This document shows, piece after piece, positions 18,036 through 26,788 of a DNA stretch of 64,000 nucleotides. Made by a program: the position numbers and the translations under genes. The stretch comes from Amycolatopsis pittospori. Its GTDB lineage: Bacteria > Actinomycetota > Actinomycetes > Mycobacteriales > Pseudonocardiaceae. Below the pieces are notes generated by a model, which worked only from the letters and a program-made list of their open reading frames with translations, did no database searches and was not told the origin of the DNA. Where the stretch lies: positions 62,001 to 126,000 of the forward strand of contig NZ_JACBXD010000003.1 in NCBI RefSeq assembly GCF_013870525.1. Direction: 5' to 3'. Every line of letters begins with the position of its first letter. Positions within the stretch are counted from its first letter, which is position 1.

Positions 18036-18524
18036 CTAACCGGCGACCGGACGACCGTCCTCGCAGATCGTGAGAGTCCCGGTTCGAGCAGCTTCGAGAG
18101 CCACCGAGACTCGCCGAGCGAGGCGGGGGCTCACTTTCCTCGCCGCCTCCGCCAGGGACACCAAGGCCACTGACACGATCTCGGAGTCCGCGAAGACGAA
18201 CCCGGCGACGTCTTCATCCGTGATCACTCCGCCGTCGAAGACGAAAGTGAGCCCTTCGGGCATCCGTTCGGTGGCCGGGGCGTAGTCGATGGTGATCACC
18301 CTGCCCGCGGCGCGGGTGATGCCGAGTTCCTCGCCGAGCTCACGTTCCGCCGTTCGCCAAGGCGGCTCCCCCTCGTCGCAAGCGCCGCCGGGGATTTCCC
18401 AGTCCTCCTTGTAGGACGGCTCCACGATCAGGACGCGGCCGGCGTCGTCGTGGAACAGCACACCGGCGGCCATCCGCTTCCGGTTCAGCGAACGCACGTA
18501 CTCGTCGAACGGGAGCAGGTCCAC
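18036..18524 (-). CDS. NUDIX hydrolase
   Basis: A 162-residue pyrophosphohydrolase. The Nudix box is complete: GACDEGEPPWRTAERELGEE followed by LGI, with the REXXEE metal-binding glutamates intact. The preceding strands (KRMAAGVLFHDDAGRVLIVE, KEDWEIPGG) and a C-terminal LARRVSVALEAARTGTLTIC complete the domain. The frame is open further upstream, but the sequence before the GTG at 18524 runs into the csxA promoter and is not protein-like. Substrate class cannot be predicted. It is convergent with the YchJ gene. Confidence 0.85.
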   Translation of the reverse strand: MDLLPFDEYVRSLNRKRMAAGVLFHDDAGRVLIVEPSYKEDWEIPGGACDEGEPPWRTAERELGEELGITRAAGRVITIDYAPATERMPEGLTFVFDGGVITDEDVAGFVFADSEIVSVALVSLAEAARKVSPRLARRVSVALEAARTGTLTICEDGRPVAG

Positions 18525-18629
18525 GAGCAGGAGGCTACTCGCGGCAGACCCACACCACCCACCGCTGACAAACCCCGTGCAAGGGTCTGTTCCCCGCGTG
18601 ACCGGACGGCTACTATCGCTCCCAACATT

Positions 18630-18648
18630 GTTAGGGAACTTTCTTAAC
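18630..18648. promoter_or_regulatory. Imperfect palindrome upstream of csxA
   Basis: GTTAGGGAA-c-TTTCTTAAC: 7 of 9 positions pair. It lies 46 bp before the csxA start codon, just after a TACTAT/TATCGC hexamer region. ROK-family CsnR-type regulators of chitosan genes bind comparable AGGAAA/TTTCCT palindromes, so this is a good candidate operator for glucosamine-responsive control. The regulator itself is not in this window. Confidence 0.6.
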
Positions 18649-18693
18649 GATTTCCGCCCAGGTCCGCCGCCGTGTGCCCGAGGAGGCGCGCTC

Positions 18694-21600
18694 GTGAGTT
18701 TTCGGCAGAAGAGAACCCGGATCCCCTTGCTGGCCATGACCGTGACAGCGCTGACCGCGGCCGTTTGCGGGGTGACCTCCGCGCCTGTCGCCACCGGTGC
18801 GGAGGTGGCCGCGTCGGTCGACGTCGGCGCGGTCGCGGGCAACGCCACCCCGATCCCCGGATTCGTGATCCAGTCCTCGGCACAGGTCAGCGATGACTCA
18901 GCGGTGTCGAAGCCGGGCTTCCCCACCAACGGGTGGTACCCGGTGTCGTCGCGGTCGACCGTCTACGCCGGGTTGCTGCAGAACGGCAAGTACGCCGACC
19001 CCTTCTACTCCACCAACATGAAGAACGTGCCGGCGTCGGACTTCGCCGTGCCGTGGTGGTACCGCACCGATCTCAACGTCGACGACACCTCGTCGCGCAC
19101 CTATCTCGACTTCAGCGGCGTGCTCTCGAAGGCCGACGTCTGGGTCAACGGCACCAAGATCGCGACGAAGGACCAGGTCAACGGCGCCTACACGCGCCAC
19201 GACCTGGACATCACTTCGCATGTCCGCGCGGGTGTCAACAGCGTCGCGTTCAAGGTCTATCCCAACGATCCCAACAACGATCTGTCGATGGGCTGGATCG
19301 ACTGGGCGCAGACCCCGCCGGATCAGAACATGGGCATCGTCCGTGACGTCCTCGTCCGCCGCGGCGGCCCGGTGGCGCTGCGCAGCGCGCACGTGGTCCA
19401 GAAGCTGAACTCGTCGCTCGACCACGCCGACCTCACGGTGAAGGCCGATGTCCGCAACGACTCGGCGAACGCGGTGCAGGCCACCGTCGCCGGCACGGTC
19501 GCGGGCAAACCGGTCAGCCAGACGGTGCCGTTGGCGGCCAAGGAGCGCAAGACCGTCACCTTCCCGGTGGTCGGTCTCGACAAGCCGAACCTGTGGTGGC
19601 CGGCCGGGATGGGCTCCCAGCACCGGTACGAACTCGATCTGACCGCGAGTGTCGGCGGCGCGCCGTCGGACGCGTCGAAGTCGAAGTTCGGTGTCCGCGA
19701 CGTCAAGGCACCGCTGAACTCCAGCGGCGGGCGGCAGTACAGCGTCAACGGCAAACCGCTGCTGATCAGGGGCGGCGGTTACACGCCGGACCTGTTCCTG
19801 CGCTGGAACGAGACCGCGGCGGCCGACAAGCTCAAGTACGTGTTGAACCTCGGACTCAACACGGTCCGGCTGGAAGGCCACATCGAACCGGACGAGTTCT
19901 TCGACATCGCCGACGACCTCGGCGTGCTGACGATGCCCGGCTGGGAATGCTGCGACAAGTGGGAAGGCCACGTCAACGGCGAGGAGAAAGGTGAGCCCTG
20001 GGTCGAATCGGACTACCCGATCGCCAAGGCTTCGATGTTCTCCGAGGCCGAGCGCCTGCGCGACCACCCGAGTGTCATCTCCTTCCACATCGGCAGCGAC
20101 TTCGCGCCGGACAGGCGGATCGAGCAGGGCTACCTCGACGCGATGAAGGCGGCCGACTTCCAGCTCCCGGTGATCCCGTCGGCGTCGAAGAGGCCGTCCC
20201 CGATCACGGGTGCTTCCGGGATGAAGATGAACGGCCCGTACGACTACGTCCCGCCGGTCTACTGGTACGACAAGTCCCAAAAGGACCGTGGTGGCGCTTG
20301 GAACTTCAACTCGGAGACCAGTGCCGGCGTCGACATCCCGACGATGGACACGCTGAAGCGGATGATGTCCGCGAGCGAACTGGAAACGATGTGGAAGAAC
20401 CCGTCCGCACCGCAGTACCACCGGTCCTCTTCGTCGACGTTCGCGAATCTGAAGCTGTTCGGTGACGCGCTCACCAAACGGTACGGCGCGGCCGCGAACC
20501 TGAACGACTTCGTGCGCAAGGCGCAGCTCGCGCAGTACGAGAACGTCCGGGCGGAATTCGAGTCGCACTCGCGCAACTACACGGACTCGACGAACCCGTC
20601 GACCGGGCTGATCTACTGGATGCTCAACAGCCCGTGGACTTCGTTGCACTGGCAGCTGTTCGACGCCTACATGGATCAGAACGGCGCCTACTACGGCGCG
20701 AAGAAGGCCAACGAGCCGCTGCACATCCAGTATTCGCACGACAACCGCTCGGTCGTGGTGATCAACCAGACGTCGAACGCGGTGAACGGGCTGACGGCGA
20801 CCACGAAGCTGTACAACCTCGACGGCACGGAGAAGTACAGCAACACCAAGTCCGGGCTGTCCGTCGGCGCGCTGGGCGCCAAGGCCACCGCGGTCACCGT
20901 TCCGGCGGTGAGCGGCCTTTCGACGACGTACTTGGCGAAGCTGGTGCTCACCGATTCGTCCGGCAAGGAGGTCAGCCGGAACGTGTACTGGCTGTCCACC
21001 AAGGCGGACACGCTCAACTGGGGCGGCAGCGACTGGTACTACACGCCTCAGTCGGCCTTCGCGGATCTGTCCGGGCTGAACAACCTCGGGCAGTCGGCCG
21101 TCAGCGCGACGGCGAAGTCGACCGCCGGATCCGACGGGACCACCACGACGACCGTGACGCTGAAGAACACCTCGAGCGGCAAGCTCCCGGCGTTCTACGT
21201 CGACACGAAGGTCGTGGATTCCGCGGGCAAGCCGGTGCTCCCGGTCGAGTGGAACGACAACGCGATGAGCCTCTGGCCGGGTGAAACGACCACGCTGACC
21301 GCGAAGTACCGGACGTCCGACCTCAAGGGCTCGAAGCCTTCGGTGCGGGTCTCGGGCTGGAACACCGGCACGCAGACCGTTCCGGCCGACGGCTCCGGTC
21401 CCGGCCCGGGCAACCCGGTCGACTACCAGGCCGAGGACGCCACGGTCGTCCAGGGCGCGGTGGAGTCCAACCACGCCGGGTTCACCGGCAGCGGATTCGT
21501 CAACTACGACAACGTGGCGGGCAGCGCGGTCGAGTGGACGGTGAACGCACCGGCCGCGGGCACCTACGACGTCGTCGTCCGGTACGCCAACGGCACCACG

Positions 21601-21792
21601 GCGAACCGGCCGCTGGACTTCTCCGTCAACGGGACGGTGAGCGCGTCGGGCGTCGGCTTCGGCGGCACCGGTGCCTGGCCGAACTGGACGACGAAGACCG
21701 TCAAGGTGACCCTGGCCGCGGGGGTGAACAAGATCAGTGCGGTCGCCACCACGGCGAACGGCGGCCCCAACGTCGACAAGATCACCCTCTGA
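18694..21792 (+). CDS. csxA: Exo-beta-D-glucosaminidase (GH2) with C-terminal CBM
   Basis: A 1032-residue secreted enzyme that removes glucosamine from the non-reducing end of chitosan oligomers. GTG start with AGGAGG at 18681-18686. The signal peptide (FRQKRTRIPLLAMTVTALTA, cleavage near ATGAEV) is followed by a GH2 sugar-binding sandwich (YLDFSGVLSKADVWVNGTKI), an immunoglobulin-like domain and a TIM barrel containing RLEGHIEPDEFFDIADDLGV. The catalytic acid/base is Asp469 (HIGSDFAPD) and the nucleophile Glu541 (NFNSETSAGVD); both fall exactly at the numbering published for A. orientalis CsxA. Two further beta-sandwich domains precede a CBM6/35-like module from about residue 905 (VDYQAEDATVVQGAVESNHA) that ends at the terminus. 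Length and sequence are near-identical to CsxA as I remember it. The gene is monocistronic with its own terminator. Confidence 0.97.
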   Translation: MSFRQKRTRIPLLAMTVTALTAAVCGVTSAPVATGAEVAASVDVGAVAGNATPIPGFVIQSSAQVSDDSAVSKPGFPTNGWYPVSSRSTVYAGLLQNGKYADPFYSTNMKNVPASDFAVPWWYRTDLNVDDTSSRTYLDFSGVLSKADVWVNGTKIATKDQVNGAYTRHDLDITSHVRAGVNSVAFKVYPNDPNNDLSMGWIDWAQTPPDQNMGIVRDVLVRRGGPVALRSAHVVQKLNSSLDHADLTVKADVRNDSANAVQATVAGTVAGKPVSQTVPLAAKERKTVTFPVVGLDKPNLWWPAGMGSQHRYELDLTASVGGAPSDASKSKFGVRDVKAPLNSSGGRQYSVNGKPLLIRGGGYTPDLFLRWNETAAADKLKYVLNLGLNTVRLEGHIEPDEFFDIADDLGVLTMPGWECCDKWEGHVNGEEKGEPWVESDYPIAKASMFSEAERLRDHPSVISFHIGSDFAPDRRIEQGYLDAMKAADFQLPVIPSASKRPSPITGASGMKMNGPYDYVPPVYWYDKSQKDRGGAWNFNSETSAGVDIPTMDTLKRMMSASELETMWKNPSAPQYHRSSSSTFANLKLFGDALTKRYGAAANLNDFVRKAQLAQYENVRAEFESHSRNYTDSTNPSTGLIYWMLNSPWTSLHWQLFDAYMDQNGAYYGAKKANEPLHIQYSHDNRSVVVINQTSNAVNGLTATTKLYNLDGTEKYSNTKSGLSVGALGAKATAVTVPAVSGLSTTYLAKLVLTDSSGKEVSRNVYWLSTKADTLNWGGSDWYYTPQSAFADLSGLNNLGQSAVSATAKSTAGSDGTTTTTVTLKNTSSGKLPAFYVDTKVVDSAGKPVLPVEWNDNAMSLWPGETTTLTAKYRTSDLKGSKPSVRVSGWNTGTQTVPADGSGPGPGNPVDYQAEDATVVQGAVESNHAGFTGSGFVNYDNVAGSAVEWTVNAPAAGTYDVVVRYANGTTANRPLDFSVNGTVSASGVGFGGTGAWPNWTTKTVKVTLAAGVNKISAVATTANGGPNVDKITL

Positions 21793-21805
21793 TCATCGAG
21801 ATCCG

Positions 21806-21845
21806 CGAGAGGCCCCCTTCGCCGCCCGGCGAAGGGGGCCTCTCG
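21806..21845 (+). terminator. csxA terminator
   Basis: An 18-bp perfect stem CGAGAGGCCCCCTTCGCC / GGCGAAGGGGGCCTCTCG with a 4-nt loop, 13 bp after the csxA stop codon. Confidence 0.9.
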
Positions 21846-21873
21846 GCGTCCGACCTTGGGTTACGCTTTCCGG

Positions 21874-22317
21874 GTGACCGGCAAACCCGACCCGCGCCTG
21901 CGTGACCTCGCCATGTTGCGACGCGTCCGCGACCGGATCGACCGCGACTACGCGCAGCCTCTGGACGTCGAGGCGCTGGCACGCGGCGTCCACGTCTCGG
22001 CCGGGCACCTGAGCCGCGAGTTCCGGGCGGCGTACGGCGAATCGCCCTACAGCTATCTGATGACCCGCCGGATCGAGCGGGCCATGATGCTGCTGCGGCG
22101 CGGGGACATGTCGGTCACCGAGGTCTGCTTCGAAGTCGGCTGCTCGTCGCTGGGCACGTTCAGCACGCGGTTCTCCGAACTGGTCGGGATGTCGCCGAGC
22201 GCCTACCGCAAGCAGGCGGTGGAAGAGGGCAGGGGCATGCCCGGCTGCGTCGTCAAACAGGTCATGAGGCCGGTCAGGAATAGAGAAGCGGCGCCCCCGC
22301 GCCCAGACCTACCTTGA
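21874..22317 (+). CDS. AraC family transcriptional regulator
   Basis: 147 residues, essentially a stand-alone AraC/XylS DNA-binding domain: RIDRDYAQPLDVEALARGVH and VSAGHLSREFRAAYGESPYS form the first HTH, and MLLRRGDMSVTEVCFEVGCS with FSTRFSELVGMSPSAYRKQ the second. There is no N-terminal sensor domain. A TACGCT hexamer (21862-21867) ends 6 bp before the GTG, so the mRNA is probably leaderless. The stop is 5 bp before the VOC gene, a very common pair in actinobacteria in which the regulator controls, and may respond to the ligand of, the VOC protein. Confidence 0.9.
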   Translation: MTGKPDPRLRDLAMLRRVRDRIDRDYAQPLDVEALARGVHVSAGHLSREFRAAYGESPYSYLMTRRIERAMMLLRRGDMSVTEVCFEVGCSSLGTFSTRFSELVGMSPSAYRKQAVEEGRGMPGCVVKQVMRPVRNREAAPPRPDLP

Positions 22318-22322
22318 GCCGT

Positions 22323-22718
22323 ATGACCCTCTCGATCGACGCGTCCTTCCTGCCCTCGGACGATCTCGAAGCCTCACTTTCCTTCTACCGGGACATCCTG
22401 GGCTTCCAAGTGCGCGAGGAAGGTCCGAGGCGGGCCGCCGTCGGCCCGGAGGGACAGCCGGGGACGTCGATCGTGCTCCATTCCCCGGCCGCCGACGGGG
22501 GGCTCACCGAAGAAGAGCACGCCACGATCGTCGAACTGATGGCCAAGGGCACCTACGGCGCCATCGTGCTGTCCACCCCGGACCTGAACGAGACCTTCGA
22601 CCGGATCCAGGCGACCGGCGCCGACGTCGTCCAGGAACCGCTCGAGGGGCCCTACGGCGTCCGCGACTGCGCTTTCCGCGACCCCTCGGGCAATCTGGTG
22701 CGTATCGAACAGCGGTAG
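22323..22718 (+). CDS. VOC family (glyoxalase/bleomycin-resistance-like) protein
   Basis: A 131-residue vicinal-oxygen-chelate protein: DDLEASLSFYRDILGFQVRE in the first half and FDRIQATGADVVQEPLEGPY, CAFRDPSGNLVRIEQR in the second. The terminal glutamate of LVRIEQR is in the usual metal-ligand position. Co-transcribed with the upstream AraC regulator. Detoxification or small-molecule binding is typical; the ligand is unknown. Confidence 0.88.
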   Translation: MTLSIDASFLPSDDLEASLSFYRDILGFQVREEGPRRAAVGPEGQPGTSIVLHSPAADGGLTEEEHATIVELMAKGTYGAIVLSTPDLNETFDRIQATGADVVQEPLEGPYGVRDCAFRDPSGNLVRIEQR

Positions 22719-22755
22719 CCCGACCTCGGTGCGCGCGCACCGGGGCTCCCGGGTG

Positions 22756-24627
22756 ATGATGAGCGGCGTGGAGATCGCGGTAGAACTCGTGGCACTGGTG
22801 GTGGCCGTCCTCCTGGTCACCGCCGCGGCGCGGAAACTCGACTGGTCGGCGCCCCTGTGCCTGATCGCGGTCGGGATCGTCGCCTCGTACATCCCCGGTG
22901 TCCCGGAGTACGAACTGGACCCGGAGGTCGTGCTGCTGGGGCTGTTGCCCCCGCTGCTGTACGCGACCGCGATCCGCACGTCGCTCATCGACTTCCGCCG
23001 CAACCGCGGGCCGATCCTGCTGCTTTCGGTGGGTCTCGTCATCTTCACCACGGCCGCGGTCGGTGTGGTCGCGTGGCTGGTGATCCCCGGGTTGCCACTC
23101 GCCGCCGGGCTCGCGATCGGCGCGGTGGTCGCCCCGCCCGACGCGGTCGCGGCCACCGCGGTCGCCCGCAAGGTCGGGATGCCGCGCAAGCTGACCCGGC
23201 TGCTGGAGGGCGAAAGCCTGTTCAACGACGCGGCCGCGCTGGTCGCGTTGCGGACCGCCATCGCGGCCATCGCCGGTTCGGTCAGCCTCCTGCAGGTGGG
23301 CGGCGATTTCCTGCTCGCCGCGGGCGGCGGGCTGGTGATCGGGTTCGCCGTCGGCGCGCTCGCCGCGATGATCCGCACCCGGCTCGAAGATCCGGTAAGC
23401 GACACCGCGCTTTCGCTGGTGGTCCCGTTCGTCGCCTACCTGGCCGCCGAGGCGATCCACGGTTCCGGGGTGATCGCCGTGGTCATCGCGGGCCTGATCC
23501 TCGGGCACAAGGCGCCGAGCATGCTGTCGGGTCGCTCGCGGCTGGCCAGCAGGCTGAACTGGCAGACCATTCAGTTCCTGCTGGAGAACATCGTCTTCCT
23601 GCTGATCGGCCTGCAGGTCCGCCGGATCATGACCGAGGTCGGCGAGAGCGGGCTGAGCGCGCTGGAACTGGTCGTCATCTGCGCCGCCACGCTCGCCGCG
23701 ACGATCGTCGCCCGCATCATCTGGATGATCGGTATCGGGCTGACGCGGCGGGTGTTCCGCCGCCACGCCTGGCCTTGGCGGTACTCGACGGTGATCGCCT
23801 GGGCGGGCATGCGCGGCGTCGTCACGCTCGCGGCCGCGTTCGTGCTGCCCGCGGACACCCCGCAGCGGGCCGTGCTGGTCCTGGTGGCGTTCGTCGTCGT
23901 GGCGGGAACGCTGGTGCTGCACGGGACGACACTGCCGGTGCTGGTGCGCCGGCTGAAGCTGCCGCCGCCCGATCCCGCCGAGGACGCGCTGCAGGAAGCG
24001 GCCGTCATCAACACCATGACGAGGGCCGCGTTGGAGAAACTGGAGGAGATCCGGACTCCCGAAGATCCCGAAGACATCGTCGAGCGGCTGCGCAGCCGTC
24101 TCCAGCACCGGTCCGATTCGGCCTGGGAAGAGCTCGGCAGGCAGAGCTCGCTGACCGAGACGCCGAGCGACGCCTACCGCCGCCTGCGGTTCGAGCTACT
24201 CGAAGTCGAACGGGAGAAGTTCCTGGAGGCGCGGGACTCCGGAATGGCCGATGATGATGTCCTGCGCCGGATCCTCGAACGGCTCGACATCGAGGAATCC
24301 ATGCTGGACAGGGAGGAGGAGACCGTGCCGGACTCCGATCGGGAACTGCGCACACCCGCCGCGACGGCGGGATCCTGCAAACATCTGACCAAGGAATGGC
24401 CGGATACCGAAGCCGGCTCCCCCGACGTCTGCGCGGTCTGCGTCGAGAACGGGATGACCTGGGTCCACCTGCGCAAATGCGTCAAATGCGGGAATGTCGC
24501 CTGCTGCGACTCGTCGCCGGGCAAACACGCGACCCAGCATTTCCACGACACCCTGCACCCGGTGATGCGCAGCCACGAGCCCGGCGAGACCTGGCGCTGG
24601 TGCTTCGTCGACAAACAACTGGGGTAG
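22756..24627 (+). CDS. CPA1-type Na+/H+ antiporter fused to a UBP-type zinc finger
   Basis: A 623-residue membrane protein. Residues 1 to about 410 form the monovalent cation:proton antiporter (about 12 helices) with the ion-binding motifs VAPPDAVAATAVARKVG and LLEGESLFNDAAALVALR, and the later AWAGMRGVVTLAAAFVLP. A long charged, predicted coiled-coil region follows (about 410-540: EKLEEIRTPEDPEDIVERLR, RLRFELLEVEREKFLE). Residues 541-620 form a zinc finger of the UBP class (CKHLTKEW, CAVCVENGMTWVHLRKCVKC, CCDSSPGKHATQHFHDTLHP, WRWCFVD) with all expected Cys/His ligands. In eukaryotes this finger binds the free C-terminus of ubiquitin; its bacterial ligand is unknown. The start is the first of two consecutive ATGs. 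Confidence 0.9.
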   Translation: MMSGVEIAVELVALVVAVLLVTAAARKLDWSAPLCLIAVGIVASYIPGVPEYELDPEVVLLGLLPPLLYATAIRTSLIDFRRNRGPILLLSVGLVIFTTAAVGVVAWLVIPGLPLAAGLAIGAVVAPPDAVAATAVARKVGMPRKLTRLLEGESLFNDAAALVALRTAIAAIAGSVSLLQVGGDFLLAAGGGLVIGFAVGALAAMIRTRLEDPVSDTALSLVVPFVAYLAAEAIHGSGVIAVVIAGLILGHKAPSMLSGRSRLASRLNWQTIQFLLENIVFLLIGLQVRRIMTEVGESGLSALELVVICAATLAATIVARIIWMIGIGLTRRVFRRHAWPWRYSTVIAWAGMRGVVTLAAAFVLPADTPQRAVLVLVAFVVVAGTLVLHGTTLPVLVRRLKLPPPDPAEDALQEAAVINTMTRAALEKLEEIRTPEDPEDIVERLRSRLQHRSDSAWEELGRQSSLTETPSDAYRRLRFELLEVEREKFLEARDSGMADDDVLRRILERLDIEESMLDREEETVPDSDRELRTPAATAGSCKHLTKEWPDTEAGSPDVCAVCVENGMTWVHLRKCVKCGNVACCDSSPGKHATQHFHDTLHPVMRSHEPGETWRWCFVDKQLG

Positions 24628-24645
24628 CTCGGTATCGTCCGATCC

Positions 24646-25332
24646 ATGAGCACCCCTGAGCAGGAAGTCGAATACCGCCAGCACCGGTTCTCGCCGCCGC
24701 CCGGCGCCACCGAGATCTTCCTTGTCCGCCACGGTGAATCGGCGCCGGCCAAGGCCAGCACGCCGTTCGACACGGTCGATGGTCAGGCCGACCCGGACCT
24801 CGCGCCGGAGGGCCGGGACCACGCGGAGAGGGTCGGCCGCCGTCTCGGGGACGAACGGATCTCCGCGCTGTACGTGACGACGTTGCGGCGGACCTCGCAG
24901 ACCGCGGCACCGCTGGCGGCGAAGCTCGGGATGACGCCGGAAGTCGAAGCCGATCTGCGGGAGATCAACCTCGGTGAGTGGGAGAACGGCCTCTTCCGGC
25001 GCTACACCTACGAAGGCCACCCGATCATCGAGAAGCTGTGGCAGGAACAGCGCTGGGACGTCATCCCTGGCGCGGAGACGATGGAGAGCTTCAACGGCCG
25101 GATCACGTCGGCCCTCGGCAGGCTGGCGGCGGCCAACCCGGACCGGCGGATCGCCGTCTTCACCCACGGCGGTGTCATCGGCGAGGTGTTCGCGCACGCC
25201 AGCGGCGCGAAGAACCGGTTCGCGTTCCTCGGCGCGGACAACGGCTCGATCTCGCACCTGGTGATCTCAGGGGACGACTGGCAGGTGCGGCGGTTCAACG
25301 ACACGTCGCACCTTCAGGCGCCTTTCGGCTGA
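24646..25332 (+). CDS. Histidine phosphatase family protein
   Basis: A 228-residue phosphoglycerate-mutase-like phosphatase. The catalytic histidine is in EIFLVRHGESAPA, with the conserved arginine in YVTTLRRTSQTA, glutamate in ADLREINLGEWENGLF and the second histidine in IAVFTHGGVIGEVF. It starts 18 bp after the antiporter gene and may share its transcript. The last 38 bp overlap the convergent FetB gene. Substrate not predictable. Confidence 0.92.
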   Translation: MSTPEQEVEYRQHRFSPPPGATEIFLVRHGESAPAKASTPFDTVDGQADPDLAPEGRDHAERVGRRLGDERISALYVTTLRRTSQTAAPLAAKLGMTPEVEADLREINLGEWENGLFRRYTYEGHPIIEKLWQEQRWDVIPGAETMESFNGRITSALGRLAAANPDRRIAVFTHGGVIGEVFAHASGAKNRFAFLGADNGSISHLVISGDDWQVRRFNDTSHLQAPFG

Positions 25333-26062
25333 TCCGGCCGGCCGCGACCAGGTGCACGGCGACGAGGACCGCGACAGCTTCCGCGGCCAGTAACCCGATC
25401 AGCACGAGTACCTGCGTCACCCCGGCCTGCAACGGCCCGGCGCCACCGAGGAGGACACCGACGTAGGCGCCGGGCAGGGTCACCAGGCCGACGGTGCGTG
25501 TCTGGTCCAGCGCGGGGATGAGCGCGTGCCCGGCCGAAGGGCGGCAGATCTCCAGCGCGGCCGGGCGGCGCAGGAATCCCAGCGCCAGCGCGGCTTCGTA
25601 CTCGCCGTGCCGGGAAACGAGTTCGTCCAGCGCCCGCCGGGACGCCTGGGAGGTCGCGGACATCGCGCCCCCGATGACGATCCCGGCGATCGGCACGATC
25701 GCGATCGGACGCCACGGGACCACGCCGGTCACGAGGACGAGGGTCAGCACGGGCACCACGCCGGACGCGATGGCGAGCGCGACCCAGGCCAGGTCCCCGG
25801 CCACGCCGATGCGGCGCGCGGAGGTGAAGGCCGCGATCGCGAACATCAGCAGCACGAACCCACCGGTCAGCCAGCCCGACTTCAGGATCCCGACGATCAC
25901 CAGCGAGACGGCGGCGAGTTGCACCACGGCACGCGCCGCCGCGAACAGCACCGCCTTGCCTTGCCCCAGTCGCCCGAAATGCACCACGGCCGCGCCGAAG
26001 ATCGCCAACGCGACGAGGACAACGGCGAGTACGGGGCCGAACGCGATCGCACCATCCGTCAT
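25295..26062 (-). CDS. FetB-type ABC transporter permease (UPF0014)
   Basis: 255 residues, about seven transmembrane helices, matching FetB: LGQGKAVLFAAARAVVQLAAVSLV near the N-terminus, SATSQASRRALDELVSRHGE YEAALALGFL (the conserved cytoplasmic loop), then ALDQTRTVGLVTLPGAYVGV. In E. coli FetAB exports iron under oxidative stress. No FetA ATPase is adjacent, so the partner must be encoded elsewhere. The frame is open upstream of the ATG at 26062, but that stretch covers the MmpS gene in another frame. Confidence 0.85.
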   Translation of the reverse strand: MTDGAIAFGPVLAVVLVALAIFGAAVVHFGRLGQGKAVLFAAARAVVQLAAVSLVIVGILKSGWLTGGFVLLMFAIAAFTSARRIGVAGDLAWVALAIASGVVPVLTLVLVTGVVPWRPIAIVPIAGIVIGGAMSATSQASRRALDELVSRHGEYEAALALGFLRRPAALEICRPSAGHALIPALDQTRTVGLVTLPGAYVGVLLGGAGPLQAGVTQVLVLIGLLAAEAVAVLVAVHLVAAGRISRKAPEGATCR

Positions 26063-26088
26063 GCGGCGATCCTGCCGCAAGGTCGCGG

Positions 26089-26574
26089 TCAGGCCGTGCA
26101 GGTCACCGCCGCGCCCGCGGCGGGGGCGGAGTGATCGCTGACGACCACTCCGTCTTCCAGGATCCGGCAGCGCAGCACGCCGTTGCCCGCTCCCTGCGCG
26201 GAGAGACTGTAGAACTCGTCGCGGCCTTCCTGGCTCGCGCGTTCGAAGACGGTGCTCCACGGCGCCGTCACTTCGGTCTTCTGCATGAGTTCCGAGCCCT
26301 GCGCGACGTAGGTGACGTTCTGCGCGCCCTGTGCGCCGGAAAGCTCGTAGACGACGGAGTGCGTCAGGGTCGCCACGGCGGCCGCGACCTGTTCGACCTG
26401 CGGCGCGGGCGGGCTCTGCACCGGCCGGGACGCCTTCGGCATCACGTAACTGGTCAGGGCGACGGCGACGGCCATCACGCCCAGCACGACCACGACGGTC
26501 CCGAGCGGCTTCAGCCTGCCCGGGGCACCCGATACCGGCGGCGATGCCGGAGGGGTCGCGGTGGGAACACCCAT
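26089..26574 (-). CDS. MmpS family transport accessory protein
   Basis: 161 residues: a proline-rich cytoplasmic N-terminus, one transmembrane helix (LGTVVVVLGVMAVAVALTSY, about 24-45) and an extracytoplasmic MmpS domain (HSVVYELSGAQGAQNVTYVA, VTAPWSTVFERASQ, FYSLSAQGAGNGVLRCRI, and two cysteines in RCRILEDG and VTCTA likely disulfide-bonded). In mycobacteria MmpS proteins assist MmpL lipid and siderophore exporters; no MmpL gene is nearby. The gene lies 26 bp upstream of fetB and may be co-transcribed with it. Confidence 0.8.
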   Translation of the reverse strand: MGVPTATPPASPPVSGAPGRLKPLGTVVVVLGVMAVAVALTSYVMPKASRPVQSPPAPQVEQVAAAVATLTHSVVYELSGAQGAQNVTYVAQGSELMQKTEVTAPWSTVFERASQEGRDEFYSLSAQGAGNGVLRCRILEDGVVVSDHSAPAAGAAVTCTA

Positions 26575-26788
26575 GGAGAGGTCTTCTCTCGTCCGAGCGC
26601 ACTTCCAACGAGTGCGTCGACTACTTCTCGTTCGAAGGTGACTCCGCGTTAGCCGTTATCGGGAAGAAACCCGATATTCACCCTTTTGGGTGCCCTGGAG
26701 GGCAGGGAGCGCCTGGTCATGGGGCGATCGGCGTAAACGCGGTGAGCCGGATAGCTCACTTTGAGTGATACCGCCGGCTTGAACGGAC

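Noticed and set aside
18898..21474. 858-codon open frame antisense to csxA
   Set aside because: It is a shadow of high GC codon bias; the translation is low-complexity Arg/Val/Asp-rich text with no domain, and csxA on the other strand is unmistakable.
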